From positions 1 to 58,606 of the forward strand of contig NZ_QSEK01000019.1 of the NCBI RefSeq assembly GCF_003464165.1: DNA of 58,606 nt, in the 5' to 3' direction. Of the stretch, positions 47,696-56,279 are shown piece by piece; position 1 is the stretch's first letter; each line of letters starts with the position of its first letter. The position numbers and the translations under genes were made by a program. The notes under the pieces were generated by a model that saw nothing but the letters and a program-made list of their open reading frames with translations, was not told the origin of the DNA and ran no database searches. The stretch is from Eubacterium sp. AM49-13BH (GTDB lineage Bacteria > Bacillota > Clostridia > Lachnospirales > Lachnospiraceae).

Positions 47696-49047
47696 TTAAC
47701 TGTAATTCCTTCCTTAAGCCACTTTTCAATTTCGGTATGATTCTTCTCCCAGAAACCTGTATTGTAATTTCCTCTTATAAAATCCTTATGATATGTAAGA
47801 AGATGCATGAACTCTCTGTTAGTCTTAACTCCTTCAATTATCAGTTCCTCAAGAGCTCTTCTTAATCGTCTTACCGCCTCAAGTCTGCTGCTTCCAGTCA
47901 CTATAATCTTGGCAATCATTGAATCATAATACGGACTCACTTCATAACCTTCAAAAAGATGGCTCTCAACTCTTACACCATAACCATCTGGAAAATGTAA
48001 GAATTTAATAACTCCCGGTGTAGCCGCATTTATTCTGCACTCAATTGCATGTCCATTGACACATGCTTCTTCCTGAGTGATATTAAGCTTCATTCCGGCA
48101 GCTATTCTTATCTGTTCTCTTATAAGGTCAATTCCTGTAACCTGCTCAGTTACCGGATGTTCAACCTGTATTCTCGTGTTCATCTCTATAAAATAGTAGT
48201 CACCCTGTTCATTCATAACGAATTCAACAGTTCCTGCACTATAATATCCTGCTGCTGTGGCAGCTCTTACTGCAGTCTCTCCCATGACTGTCCGCTTATC
48301 TTTACATAATCTTGCACTCGGAGCTTCCTCTAAAAGCTTCTGATTATTACGCTGGATTGAACAGTCACGTTCTCCAAGATATATTGTATTGCCATATTTA
48401 TCTGCAAGAATCTGTATCTCAATATGCCGTGGATTGATTATCAGCTTCTCTATGTACATATCATCGTTGCCAAATGCAGCTTTAGCTTCACTCTTAGCGG
48501 TTTCAAATGCATTTTCTATATCTTCTCTGCTGAATGCCTTGCGCATTCCTTTTCCACCGCCTCCAGCTGACGCTTTAATAAGTACAGGATAACCAATTCT
48601 TTCTGCAATGTGTGCTGCTTCCTCTGCTGTTGCAACCAGCCCATCAGAGCCGGGTACAACCGGAACCCCGCATTCAATCATAAGCTGCCTTGCCGACTGT
48701 TTATCTCCCATGCTGCTTATTATGTCCGCCGATGGTCCTATAAATATAAGATTGTTCTCCTCACATTTTCTTGCAAAAGCAGCATTTTCGGACAGAAAAC
48801 CATAACCAGGGTGGACTGCCTCACACCCTGTCAGTATTGCTGTTTCTATTATCGCATCCTGATTAAGATAACTTTCAGCCGCCTTTGCCGGTCCAATGCA
48901 AACCGCCTTGTCTGCTGCCATAACTGCAAGTGAATTCTTATCTTCCGTTGAATATACAATTACGGTTTCTACATCCATCTCACGGCAGCATCTTATTATC
49001 CTTAACGCTATTTCACCACGGTTTGCTATCAGTATTCTCTTAAACAC
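47692..49047 (-). CDS. accC: Biotin carboxylase
   Basis: Carboxylates the biotin on AccB using ATP and bicarbonate. The 451-residue product has the ATP-grasp features [14 protein letters not shown], the glycine-rich loop [15 protein letters not shown] and the active site [18 protein letters not shown]. Length and motifs are typical, so it should be active. It follows accB by 14 bp and overlaps accD by four bases. Confidence 0.97.
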   Translation of the reverse strand: MFKRILIANRGEIALRIIRCCREMDVETVIVYSTEDKNSLAVMAADKAVCIGPAKAAESYLNQDAIIETAILTGCEAVHPGYGFLSENAAFARKCEENNLIFIGPSADIISSMGDKQSARQLMIECGVPVVPGSDGLVATAEEAAHIAERIGYPVLIKASAGGGGKGMRKAFSREDIENAFETAKSEAKAAFGNDDMYIEKLIINPRHIEIQILADKYGNTIYLGERDCSIQRNNQKLLEEAPSARLCKDKRTVMGETAVRAATAAGYYSAGTVEFVMNEQGDYYFIEMNTRIQVEHPVTEQVTGIDLIREQIRIAAGMKLNITQEEACVNGHAIECRINAATPGVIKFLHFPDGYGVRVESHLFEGYEVSPYYDSMIAKIIVTGSSRLEAVRRLRRALEELIIEGVKTNREFMHLLTYHKDFIRGNYNTGFWEKNHTEIEKWLKEGITVK

Positions 49048-49061
49048 TTCTGCTACCTCCG

Positions 49062-49513
49062 TTAATTAAGGATTACAAGCGGCTGTCCATACTCAACCAT
49101 AGTGCCATTCTCTGCTGCCACTTCCTTAACCGTACCGTCACAATCTGCTGTAACTTCGTTCATCAGCTTCATTGCTTCAATTATTCCAATAACATCACCG
49201 GCATGAACGCTCTGCCCTGGTTTTACAAAAGGTTCCTCATCAGGACCTGCTGCTGTATAAAAAGTTCCAACCAATGGCGCCTTAATTTCTTTAATATGCT
49301 CATCTGACTGTGGCTGTACATCCTGAATAGCTGTAACGTTCTGTTCCTGTTCTGTACCAATGCGAACAATATCTTTCTTTACAGGCACATCACATATGGC
49401 TTCGTGCATTGTTTTCTTCAGTCCAAGCATACGCCATTCATCTCCAGATTCAGTTCGCTGCATCCACTTGCATCAAACTTATCTATAATCCCATAAATAT
49501 CATTAATATCCAT
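49062..49513 (-). pseudogene. accB: Biotin carboxyl carrier protein, single-base frameshift
   Basis: Carries biotin between AccC and the carboxyltransferase. The C-terminal biotinyl domain is intact with the EAMKLMNEV site (lysine about 36 residues from the end). The usual N-terminus, MDINDIYGIIDKFDASGCSE, is present from the ATG at 49513 behind AAGGAAG, but in a different frame from the rest. A single base missing near 49421-49427 would join the two into a 150-residue protein of normal length. Because the gene is essential, the frameshift is probably an artefact. A start at 49463 in the second frame would lack a good ribosome-binding site. Confidence 0.85.
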
Positions 49514-49542
49514 AACAAACTGTCTTCCTTAAAATCTTTATG

Positions 49543-49773
49543 TTAAGCTGCATTCTTGTCAACATACTCAACAATTGCTTTAACTGATGTAAGATTAGGA
49601 AGTTCTTCTTCTGGAACAGTAATTCCATAAGCATCTTCAACTGCCATCATAAGTTCCATAGAATCAAGTGAATCAATTCCAAGATCATCCTTTAAATTCG
49701 CTTCTAATGTAATCTTATCCTCTGAGCAGTTAATAGTATCCATAATAATTTCTTTTACCTTTTCAAATGTCAT
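49543..49773 (-). CDS. acpP: Acyl carrier protein
   Basis: A 76-residue acidic carrier protein, first gene of the fatty-acid operon. The phosphopantetheine serine lies in LGIDSLDSMELMM (about residue 37), attached by a phosphopantetheinyl transferase such as the one at 2.4 kb. AAGGAG precedes the start. A consensus promoter and a dyad lie directly upstream, so the whole acpP-to-marR run (49.8 to 40.3 kb) is likely controlled here. Confidence 0.97.
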   Translation of the reverse strand: MTFEKVKEIIMDTINCSEDKITLEANLKDDLGIDSLDSMELMMAVEDAYGITVPEEELPNLTSVKAIVEYVDKNAA

Positions 49774-49802
49774 TGTTTTGTTCTCCTTAAATAATTTTAT
49801 CT

Positions 49803-49825
49803 AAATATATTTAACTAATATATTT
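49803..49825 (-). promoter_or_regulatory. Putative FabT-type operator
   Basis: AAATATATT (49803-49811) and AATATATTT (49817-49825) form a perfect 9-bp dyad with a 5-bp spacer. It starts 7 bp after the -10 box of the acpP promoter, so it covers the transcription start. This is the right place for repression by the MarR protein encoded at the end of the operon. The match to the streptococcal FabT box is only partial. Confidence 0.6.
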
Positions 49826-49831
49826 GAGCTA

Positions 49832-49860
49832 ATTATAAGAGCACAAATCAGGTTTGTCAA
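49832..49860 (-). promoter_or_regulatory. Consensus sigma-A promoter of the fatty-acid operon
   Basis: Minus-strand TTGACA (49860-49855) and TATAAT (49837-49832), both perfect consensus boxes, are 17 bp apart, 59 bp before the acpP start. It is the strongest promoter by eye in the window. Confidence 0.88.
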
Positions 49861-49883
49861 CACTATTTTGATATTCAAAGTAT

Positions 49884-50711
49884 TTATTTTGTTTCACAAC
49901 TGAGTATTATTCCGCCTCGCTCAGCATAATAACTGCATAATCCTCCTGCTTTATATACACACACATCCGTAGCACCATATGCCTGCTTTATCATATCTGC
50001 TATCTTATCTGCAAGAGCTTCATTTTCAACATGACATATTCTCAGTTTTCCGCCTTCATATCCTGCATCGTCAAGTAATGCCTGGAGTTTTACAAGAAGT
50101 TTTTTATCACCTCTGCATTTACCGATTGCTTCCAATGTTCCATGACTGCTTGCTGTTCCTATTACACTTATGCCAAGAACCTCCGCAGCCGATGCTACAA
50201 CCTTGCTTACACGACCATTCTGTGCAAGATTATGCAGTGATTTTAATGAACAGAACAGTCTTGTTTTCTGCATATATGCATCTATTGCTTCATCTATCTC
50301 TTCAAATTTCTTTCCTTCTTCAATCATTTGCTGCAATTGTTCCAGTATAATACGCATCTGTGGACCAGTGCTTTTAGAATCTATTACCCTGACCTTAGCC
50401 TGTGGATGTTCCTCCAGATATACTGCCCTCGCTGCCATTGCAGAATTATATGTTCCTGACATTCCTGCAGTTATTGTTACAACAAATATCTCATCATCAT
50501 CACCAAAAGCTTCAAGCCATGCATCTATTCCAGGGCACGCAGTATATGAACGTCCCTTATGTTTTTCAAGAATATCAAGCATTCTGTGAATATCAAGCTG
50601 CCCATCATCACAAAACTCCTCGTTATCTGTAGATATTGTAAGCGGAACTGCCTTAAAAACCATTCCCCTAAGTTCTTTTATATCGCATGCTGAATCTGCT
50701 ACTAATCTCAT
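49884..50711 (-). CDS. DegV family fatty-acid-binding protein
   Basis: A 275-residue DegV protein. In Gram-positive bacteria DegV (FakB) proteins bind a fatty acid and present it to the kinase FakA. Visible motifs are VADSACDI at the N-terminus, TITAGMSGTYNSA (about residue 80) with the lipid-contacting serine, and VIDSKSTGPQM. It sits between the fatty-acid operon and a divergent TetR gene, which fits fatty-acid handling. No FakA is nearby. The specific lipid is unknown. Confidence 0.88.
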   Translation of the reverse strand: MRLVADSACDIKELRGMVFKAVPLTISTDNEEFCDDGQLDIHRMLDILEKHKGRSYTACPGIDAWLEAFGDDDEIFVVTITAGMSGTYNSAMAARAVYLEEHPQAKVRVIDSKSTGPQMRIILEQLQQMIEEGKKFEEIDEAIDAYMQKTRLFCSLKSLHNLAQNGRVSKVVASAAEVLGISVIGTASSHGTLEAIGKCRGDKKLLVKLQALLDDAGYEGGKLRICHVENEALADKIADMIKQAYGATDVCVYKAGGLCSYYAERGGIILSCETK

Positions 50712-50773
50712 TATTAATCCTCCTGATTGCCGGATATACTCCGTTTTAATGTAGTTTTAAATACTATGTCATA

Positions 50774-50827
50774 TTGTATTTCATAACTTATAGTGTTACA
50801 ATATACAAAAATAGCGTTTTTGTATAT
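50774..50827 (+). promoter_or_regulatory. TetR promoter and operator
   Basis: TTGTAT (50774-50779) and TACAAT (50797-50802), 17 bp apart, form a promoter for the TetR gene. A perfect 11-bp dyad, ATATACAAAAA (50801-50811) and TTTTTGTATAT (50817-50827) with a 5-bp spacer, overlaps the -10 box and lies between the divergent degV and tetR genes. It is the likely TetR operator, giving autorepression and probably degV control. Confidence 0.75.
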
Positions 50828-50841
50828 TTCAGGAGTACATT

Positions 50842-51366
50842 ATGAATATAGTTAACAAAGATTCTAAGAATACATTTACACGAATGTGCATAGGTGAAGC
50901 AATAATCAAGCTTCTTAAAGACACTGATTTTGATAAGATTCGAATTACGAGTGTGGCGAAATGTGCCGGTGTATCACGCATAACTTTTTACAAATATTAT
51001 GAATCAATCCATGATGCACTATGCGACTATCTTAATATTATTATAATTGAATATCTGGAAGAATGTGCCAGAAACCCTGAAAGCGGGAGCTTTCTTGATT
51101 ATTCACACATCCTTTTTGCACTTGAATTCTTTAACCGGTATAAGGATTATTTCCTTACTCTTTCAAGATGTGGACTTTATTCTATTCTGATTAACAGCAT
51201 TAATAATTTTATGTCTGAACATTTTACGAATCCTAAGAATTACTCTGAGTACAGACTATACTGTTACTCTGGCGGATTGCTTAATGCATTTTTAAAATGG
51301 GAAGAAAACGGATGTGACTGTGATGCTGGCGAGATAGCCAGAACTCTTGAAGAACTTTATAGTTAA
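50842..51366 (+). CDS. TetR/AcrR family regulator
   Basis: A 174-residue repressor. The N-terminal helix-turn-helix is LLKDTDFDKIRITSVAKCAG, then VSRITFYKYYESIHDALCDY, the standard TetR pattern. The C-terminal ligand domain resembles the DhaS-type group (TetR_C_7) and has LNAFLKWEENGCDCD near the end. CAGGAG precedes the ATG. It diverges from degV across a perfect operator, so it probably represses degV in response to a lipid or a related signal. Confidence 0.9.
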   Translation: MNIVNKDSKNTFTRMCIGEAIIKLLKDTDFDKIRITSVAKCAGVSRITFYKYYESIHDALCDYLNIIIIEYLEECARNPESGSFLDYSHILFALEFFNRYKDYFLTLSRCGLYSILINSINNFMSEHFTNPKNYSEYRLYCYSGGLLNAFLKWEENGCDCDAGEIARTLEELYS

Positions 51367-51400
51367 TAAGCCACTCCTTCCGGAATGGCTTAAATATTTT
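51366..51400. terminator. Intrinsic terminator between convergent genes
   Basis: TAAGCCA (51367-51373) pairs with TGGCTTA (51386-51392), with an inner TCCTTCCGGA. An AT-rich tail follows. It lies between tetR (+) and the MATE gene (-). Confidence 0.6.
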
Positions 51401-51404
51401 ATAA

Positions 51405-52760
51405 TCATTTATTAATCTGTGAATGCACTTTTCGACGTACTACAAGGAAACATATAACCTGCATAATTATCGTTGCCGTCCATGATGCCGGATATGATAT
51501 GAACAGGTCATAAAGAGTTCTGTGACTTGGGAATATGACGAATATCCAGAATATTCTCATTCCTACTGTACCAATAACTGATAATATCATCGGCACTAGC
51601 GAATATCCCATTCCACGAAGTGCGCCCGGAAACAGATCCATTATTCCGCATAAGAAATATGGCACTGTTGTAATTGATAATATCTCAACACCACATTTAA
51701 TAACATCTTCACTGTTAGTGTATATCATAAGCACTTTATCACCAAATATATATGCACCGCAGCCAAATACAAGTGACACTCCTACTGAAAGTATTGCACA
51801 ATCTATAAGCACCTTGTCCATTCTCTTGAACTTTCTTACACCATAATTCTGACTTGTAAAACTCATGCAGGCCTGTGTTACTGAATTAATTGATGCATAT
51901 AGAAAACCAAGAATATTGTTGGCTGCTGTATATCCTGCCATTGCTGTTGAACCGAATGAATTAACTGACGACTGCAGCAAAGCATTTGAAAAATTAATAA
52001 CTGTACTCTGTATACCTGCCGGAATTCCAACCTGAAATATCTGTTTAAGATAGTATCCCTTTATCTTTAGCTTTGAGAATCTCAACTGGTAACTTGCATC
52101 TGTCTTATTCAGACATCTTAATACAAGCACACACGATATAAACTGTGAAAATATTGTTGCGATTGCCACTCCTGCAACCCCTAAGTTAAACACAATAACA
52201 AGTACCATATTAAGGCATGCATTTATAATTCCCGCTGCTATAAGAAACATCAGCGGTCTCTTGGTATCACCAACTGCTCTAAGAACAGCCGCACCATAGT
52301 TATAAAGCATAAAGAATGGCATACCAAGAAAATATATTCTCATATACAGTGTTGAGAGGTTAATTACATCATCCGGTGTTCCCATAAGTTCAAGTGCCGG
52401 TTTAGCCATCAGCACGCCTATCAGTGCCATCACAATTCCGCTTATTGCTGCAAATGTTATCGCAGTATGCACTGTCTCTGACATCTCTTTATGTTTGCCT
52501 GACGCATAGAATCTGGCAGCCAGTACATTTGCTCCCAAAGAAACTCCTATGAAAAGATTAACAAACATATTAATAAGCGCTGTCGTTGAACCTACTGCTG
52601 CTAACGACTGGCTTCCTGCAAATCTTCCAACAACAATTATATCTACAGCATTAAACATTAGCTGTAATATTCCTGAAAGCATCAATGGCACTGAGAACGA
52701 TATTAACTTATCCATTATTGTGCCATTGCACATATCTATTTCGTATTTATTCTTACTCAT
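51405..52760 (-). CDS. MATE family efflux pump
   Basis: A 451-residue multidrug/toxin extrusion protein with twelve hydrophobic segments in two similar halves. The N-terminus (LISFSVPLMLSGILQLMFNA, then VDIIVVGRFAGSQSLAAVGS) is the DinF/NorM-type signature, and the second half starts near IFQVGIPAGIQSTVINFSN. Drives export of cationic or organic compounds with Na+ or H+. Nothing indicates its substrate. AAAGGAAA precedes the ATG; the next gene upstream, a SGNH protein, stops 32 bp before. Confidence 0.93.
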   Translation of the reverse strand: MSKNKYEIDMCNGTIMDKLISFSVPLMLSGILQLMFNAVDIIVVGRFAGSQSLAAVGSTTALINMFVNLFIGVSLGANVLAARFYASGKHKEMSETVHTAITFAAISGIVMALIGVLMAKPALELMGTPDDVINLSTLYMRIYFLGMPFFMLYNYGAAVLRAVGDTKRPLMFLIAAGIINACLNMVLVIVFNLGVAGVAIATIFSQFISCVLVLRCLNKTDASYQLRFSKLKIKGYYLKQIFQVGIPAGIQSTVINFSNALLQSSVNSFGSTAMAGYTAANNILGFLYASINSVTQACMSFTSQNYGVRKFKRMDKVLIDCAILSVGVSLVFGCGAYIFGDKVLMIYTNSEDVIKCGVEILSITTVPYFLCGIMDLFPGALRGMGYSLVPMILSVIGTVGMRIFWIFVIFPSHRTLYDLFISYPASWTATIIMQVICFLVVRRKVHSQINK

Positions 52761-52791
52761 TGTAAATTTCCTTTATAAAGAATTGGACAGA

Positions 52792-54024
52792 CTATTCCCA
52801 ATATCCAAGTTCAACACCTTTTTTATAGATTCCTACGCCCTTAGAATAATATCCATACGCATTAAAATGTGTCCAGTCTGAACGGAGTTTCACAGATATA
52901 TACCCAAACGCTCCATATAACTCATCTATCTTTTCCTTTTTCAAACCACAATCATCCAGCCCGTTCTGAATCATGTAGACTCTTGTATTAAAGAAATGTT
53001 CTCCAAATGCTTCTCTTAGCGCTGCTTCCCATGCAGTGTCATCAGCTCCTACATAGTCATCTCCATCCTCCAGATATGACTGGCTGTTGTCTGCAAGAGA
53101 TGTACCCGGATCATCCGTGTCCCCAACTATGATATAATTCTCACAGCCTGTATAATCAATCACTGCCTGATACTGGGAAATAAGCTCATCATAGTCATCC
53201 CATCCACCATTACTTCCCATCTCAAGCACAAGAATATCATCCTTATGATCATATGCTGCTTTAGTTGTAACAGCAGTACCTTGTGGAATAAACATATAAT
53301 CAGGCTGTTCAAGACCTGTATCATCACATATTCTGATGCTGACCATATAATCCTCTATATTATAGTCATCATCCTCCATATCTTCCCAGTAATCTTCAAT
53401 ATCCCGTTTCTTATCAATCTGACATAATACACCATCTATATATACAGTATCAGGATAATCATTATATTCAATACCATATCCGCTGAAATCATACATATAA
53501 ACAGGATTTCCCTTATCATCCATAAGGCATACATCCTGATATGTATTCTTATTAAGATTAAGATTACGGTCAGTATGCATCTTAAGGCCACCAGCTCTTA
53601 TTGCTATCTCCTCTGATGTCTCCCCTGATACACCAAAATTAAATGTATTAATACCAGTAAGCTTTCCCAAAGTATATGGTGCAGTATAATAACTTATATC
53701 AACTCTTCCTGCTTTAGTAAGTATATAGGCCTCATCTGATCCAAAGCCTTCCATCATGCTGTCGCCCCAGCAGGCAATTGATACAGTATCACTTGAATAA
53801 TCCTTATCATATTCATAAGGCTCTGTATAATCTTCTGTACCGATATTCTGTGCGACCTTCACAATTACATGTGTTTTATCTCCCCGTGGTTTTATGATCT
53901 TAGCCATATTAATAAGATTATCTTTAGTTTCCGGTCTGCCATTCAATACCACAGCCCCTGCGGCAATACCTCCTGCAAGCAAAACCACTGCAATCCCCCA
54001 TATCGCTGCTTTCTTTAATTTCAT
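52792..54024 (-). CDS. SGNH/GDSL-type hydrolase, membrane-anchored or secreted
   Basis: A 410-residue protein with an N-terminal signal or anchor (about residues 7-26). The SGNH blocks are visible: I in ACWGDSMMEGFG (about residue 85), II in NFGVSGETSEEIA, III in LEMGSNGGWDD and V in DWTHFNAYGY (Asp/His). It therefore could be an esterase or acetylhydrolase acting outside the cell, such as a glycan deacetylase. The middle has an acidic insert (EDYWEDMEDDDYNIEDY). ATG 54024 is preferred over 54045 because AAAGGTGAG precedes it. Confidence 0.8.
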   Translation of the reverse strand: MKLKKAAIWGIAVVLLAGGIAAGAVVLNGRPETKDNLINMAKIIKPRGDKTHVIVKVAQNIGTEDYTEPYEYDKDYSSDTVSIACWGDSMMEGFGSDEAYILTKAGRVDISYYTAPYTLGKLTGINTFNFGVSGETSEEIAIRAGGLKMHTDRNLNLNKNTYQDVCLMDDKGNPVYMYDFSGYGIEYNDYPDTVYIDGVLCQIDKKRDIEDYWEDMEDDDYNIEDYMVSIRICDDTGLEQPDYMFIPQGTAVTTKAAYDHKDDILVLEMGSNGGWDDYDELISQYQAVIDYTGCENYIIVGDTDDPGTSLADNSQSYLEDGDDYVGADDTAWEAALREAFGEHFFNTRVYMIQNGLDDCGLKKEKIDELYGAFGYISVKLRSDWTHFNAYGYYSKGVGIYKKGVELGYWE

Positions 54025-54127
54025 AAACTCACCTTTTCTGCCCATTATATATCTGGCACTTCTGTTATAACACTTATTTACCCGACCTGCAAATATAATG
54101 AAGCAATCAAAGCAAAGATTCAGTAAG

Positions 54128-54309
54128 GGTTCGATTCACATCACCCTAAAATGGTTCACTTAGGCAAAAAATAGAGCGGGTGATGGGGTGCCAGGTGCCT
54201 GTGGCACCTGCCTGGCACCGACCGGAGCGAAGCGGAGACCGAACCCGTGGGTTCGATTCACATCACCCTGAAATAATTCACTTGAACAAAAAAATAGAGC
54301 GGTGATGGG
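54128..54309 (-). repeat. Duplicated tRNA-Gly 3' end with hairpin insert
   Basis: Two 60-bp copies (54128-54187 and 54250-54309) contain, on the minus strand, the T-arm 3' strand and acceptor 3' strand of tRNA-Gly, a T-tract and a GGGTGATGTGAATCGAACCC inverse partner. The right copy is the true tRNA 3' end. Between them sit a GC-rich hairpin (GGTGCCAGG, 54187-54195, with CCTGGCACC, 54211-54219) and a CCGGAGCGAAGCGGAG element. Flanking copies of a tRNA 3' end are the usual scar of site-specific integration, so this may be the trace of a lost element. Confidence 0.7.
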
Positions 54310-54367
54310 AATCGAACCCACGTATCTAGCTTGGAAGGCTAGTGTTCTACCATTGAACTACACCCGC
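54298..54367 (-). tRNA. tRNA-Gly (anticodon TCC)
   Basis: The sequence folds as a cloverleaf: acceptor GCGGGTG, D-arm AGTTCAATGGTAGAAC, anticodon loop CTTCCAA, and T-arm GTGGGTTCGATTCCCAT. The anticodon is TCC, reading GGA and GGG. CCA is not encoded. The 3' acceptor strand reads CACCGC where CACCCGC is needed, so one base appears to be missing; the duplicate 3' end at 54174-54187 has the full CACCCGC. It is either a defective copy or a sequence error. Confidence 0.85.
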
Positions 54368-54474
54368 ATAACCACTGATATCTCAGTGCTTTGTTAAGAT
54401 ATCATAATTATATTATAAAGTCAAGCATTTTATGCCAATATGTTCTTTGCGACATGTTTTATCGACACATATAC

Positions 54475-54503
54475 TTGACATTATCTGTTCTTAGGAATAA
54501 ATT
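54475..54503 (+). promoter_or_regulatory. Putative sigma-A promoter of MATE gene
   Basis: TTGACA (54475-54480) and TAAATT (54498-54503), 17 bp apart, end 45 bp before the ATG at 54549. Confidence 0.6.
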
Positions 54504-54548
54504 ATGTTAGTTGCATTTTAGTTTGTAAAATATAATGGAGTAATTTCA

Positions 54549-55898
54549 ATGACTAATAATTCTGACCACATTTTTTCTAATGTAGATATAAGGAAACTTC
54601 TTATTCCTATCATGCTGGAAAATCTCTTAGCTTCACTTATGGGAACTGTTGATACTATGATGGTAAGTAATGTAGGTGCATCTGCTGTTTCAGCAGTATC
54701 GCTTGTTGATTCCATCAATATTCTTGTAATACAGGCTTTGTCAGCACTTGCTGCAGGAGGTGCAATTCTGTGTTCCCAGTACATAGGAAGCAGCAACCCT
54801 AAAGGTGCCAACCGTGCTGCAAGACAGGTATTTCTTGTCATGACAGTGCTGTCAATATTGATATCTGCAATATGCCTCGTTCTTCGTGTACCGATGCTTA
54901 AGTTCATCTTTGGTTCTGTAGAAGCAGAGGTTATGGCTGATTCACAGGCATACTTCCTTTTTACCCTGTTGTCATTTCCATTCATTGGCCTGTATGACGC
55001 TGGTGCGTCCATTATGAGAGCCCAGAAGGACAGCAAAAGCCCTATGACAATATCCATAATATCCAACTTTCTTAATATAGGTGGTAATGCAATTCTTATA
55101 TTCGGACTTGGAATGGGCGTTGCAGGAGCTGCAATATCGACACTTGTATCAAGAGTTTTCTGTGCAGTTGTTGTAATTATTAAATTAAGAAATCCGTCAC
55201 AGACCATATGCGTTAACAGATATTACACAATCCGTCCCGACTGGGATTTAATTAAGAGAGTCTTATATATTGGTATTCCTTCAGGTATTGAAAACAGCAT
55301 GTTCCAGTTTGGAAAGCTGGCAATCCAGTCAACAGTTTCAACGCTTGGAACTGCTGCCATCGCTGCAAATGCTGTGACCAATATTCTGGAAAACCTTAAC
55401 GGCGTTGCTGCACAGGGTGTAGGAATCGGACTTATGACTATAGTTGGCCAGTGCATTGGAGCCGGAAGAAAAGATGAAGCCATATATTATATAAAGAAGC
55501 TCAGTAAAATGGCTGAAGCTGCCATTATTATAAGCTGTCTTGTTGTATTTGCATTGTGCAGGCCGATTACCATACTCGGTGGAATGGAAGCAGAAAGTGC
55601 AAGAATGTGTTTTGAGATGACTCTTTTCATAACAATAACCAAGCCAATATCATGGGTACTGTCGTTCATTCCAGCTTATGGAATGCGTGCTGCCGGAGAT
55701 GTGAAATTTTCAATGATAACATCATGTGCAAGCATGTGGTTATGTCGTGTAAGCTTTACTATATTCTTATGCCGTGTATATGGCTTTGGTCCTATTGCTG
55801 TATGGATTGGAATGTTTGCCGACTGGACTGTACGCGGTATAATATTCACAATTCGCTTTCATTCACGCAGATGGCTTAACCACCATATAATTGATTAA
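54549..55898 (+). CDS. MATE family efflux pump
   Basis: A second MATE transporter, 449 residues, twelve hydrophobic segments. The N-terminus (IRKLLIPIMLENLLASLMGT, then VDTMMVSNVGASAVSAVSLV) matches the family. It is only distantly similar to the other MATE protein at 51.4 kb and lies on the other strand, so this is not a recent duplication. ATGGAGT lies before the ATG. The gene is monocistronic with its own promoter; substrates are unknown. Confidence 0.93.
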   Translation: MTNNSDHIFSNVDIRKLLIPIMLENLLASLMGTVDTMMVSNVGASAVSAVSLVDSINILVIQALSALAAGGAILCSQYIGSSNPKGANRAARQVFLVMTVLSILISAICLVLRVPMLKFIFGSVEAEVMADSQAYFLFTLLSFPFIGLYDAGASIMRAQKDSKSPMTISIISNFLNIGGNAILIFGLGMGVAGAAISTLVSRVFCAVVVIIKLRNPSQTICVNRYYTIRPDWDLIKRVLYIGIPSGIENSMFQFGKLAIQSTVSTLGTAAIAANAVTNILENLNGVAAQGVGIGLMTIVGQCIGAGRKDEAIYYIKKLSKMAEAAIIISCLVVFALCRPITILGGMEAESARMCFEMTLFITITKPISWVLSFIPAYGMRAAGDVKFSMITSCASMWLCRVSFTIFLCRVYGFGPIAVWIGMFADWTVRGIIFTIRFHSRRWLNHHIID

Positions 55899-55947
55899 TA
55901 TTAACACATTGGATTAACGATAAAAAACGCATAAATTATAGATTAAA

Positions 55948-56014
55948 TAGCAAAAGAGGCGTTATTTTGCTGGCAGTGTCCTATATCATGCAAAATAAAT
56001 CGCCTCTGTTGCTA
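55948..56014. repeat. Long intergenic hairpin
   Basis: TAGCAAAAGAGGCG (55948-55961) and the following ATTTTGC pair with GCAAAAT...CGCCTCTGTTGCTA (55990-56014), with one mismatch and a 2-base bulge and a 19-nt loop. It sits between convergent genes; no T-tract follows, so it is not a typical terminator. The rest of the gap to 56280 is AT-rich with a small CATTTTTA/TAAAAATG dyad (56218-56239) near the end of the peptidase gene. Confidence 0.7.
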
Positions 56015-56279
56015 AAAATACCATAATACGAATAAAAATGAAATGGCTTAAAATTACAAAGATTTACGCAAGTGTTTGTGCATTTTGTATAGTCAGCTCT
56101 AATATATACCATTTTATTGATACATTTTTACTTAAAAACTGATTTATTGTCACTTACCTTGATGTGAAAGCGGTTATCCTATGTATAATATTTGGTTCCT
56201 TTAAGAGGATATTGTCAACATTTTTATGGACGTAAAAATGTATTTTACCACACTTTTATGTACGAATTTTTGTGTTGCA

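Noticed and set aside
51405..55898. Recent duplication of the two MATE genes
   Set aside because: The two proteins share only family-level similarity and lie on opposite strands.
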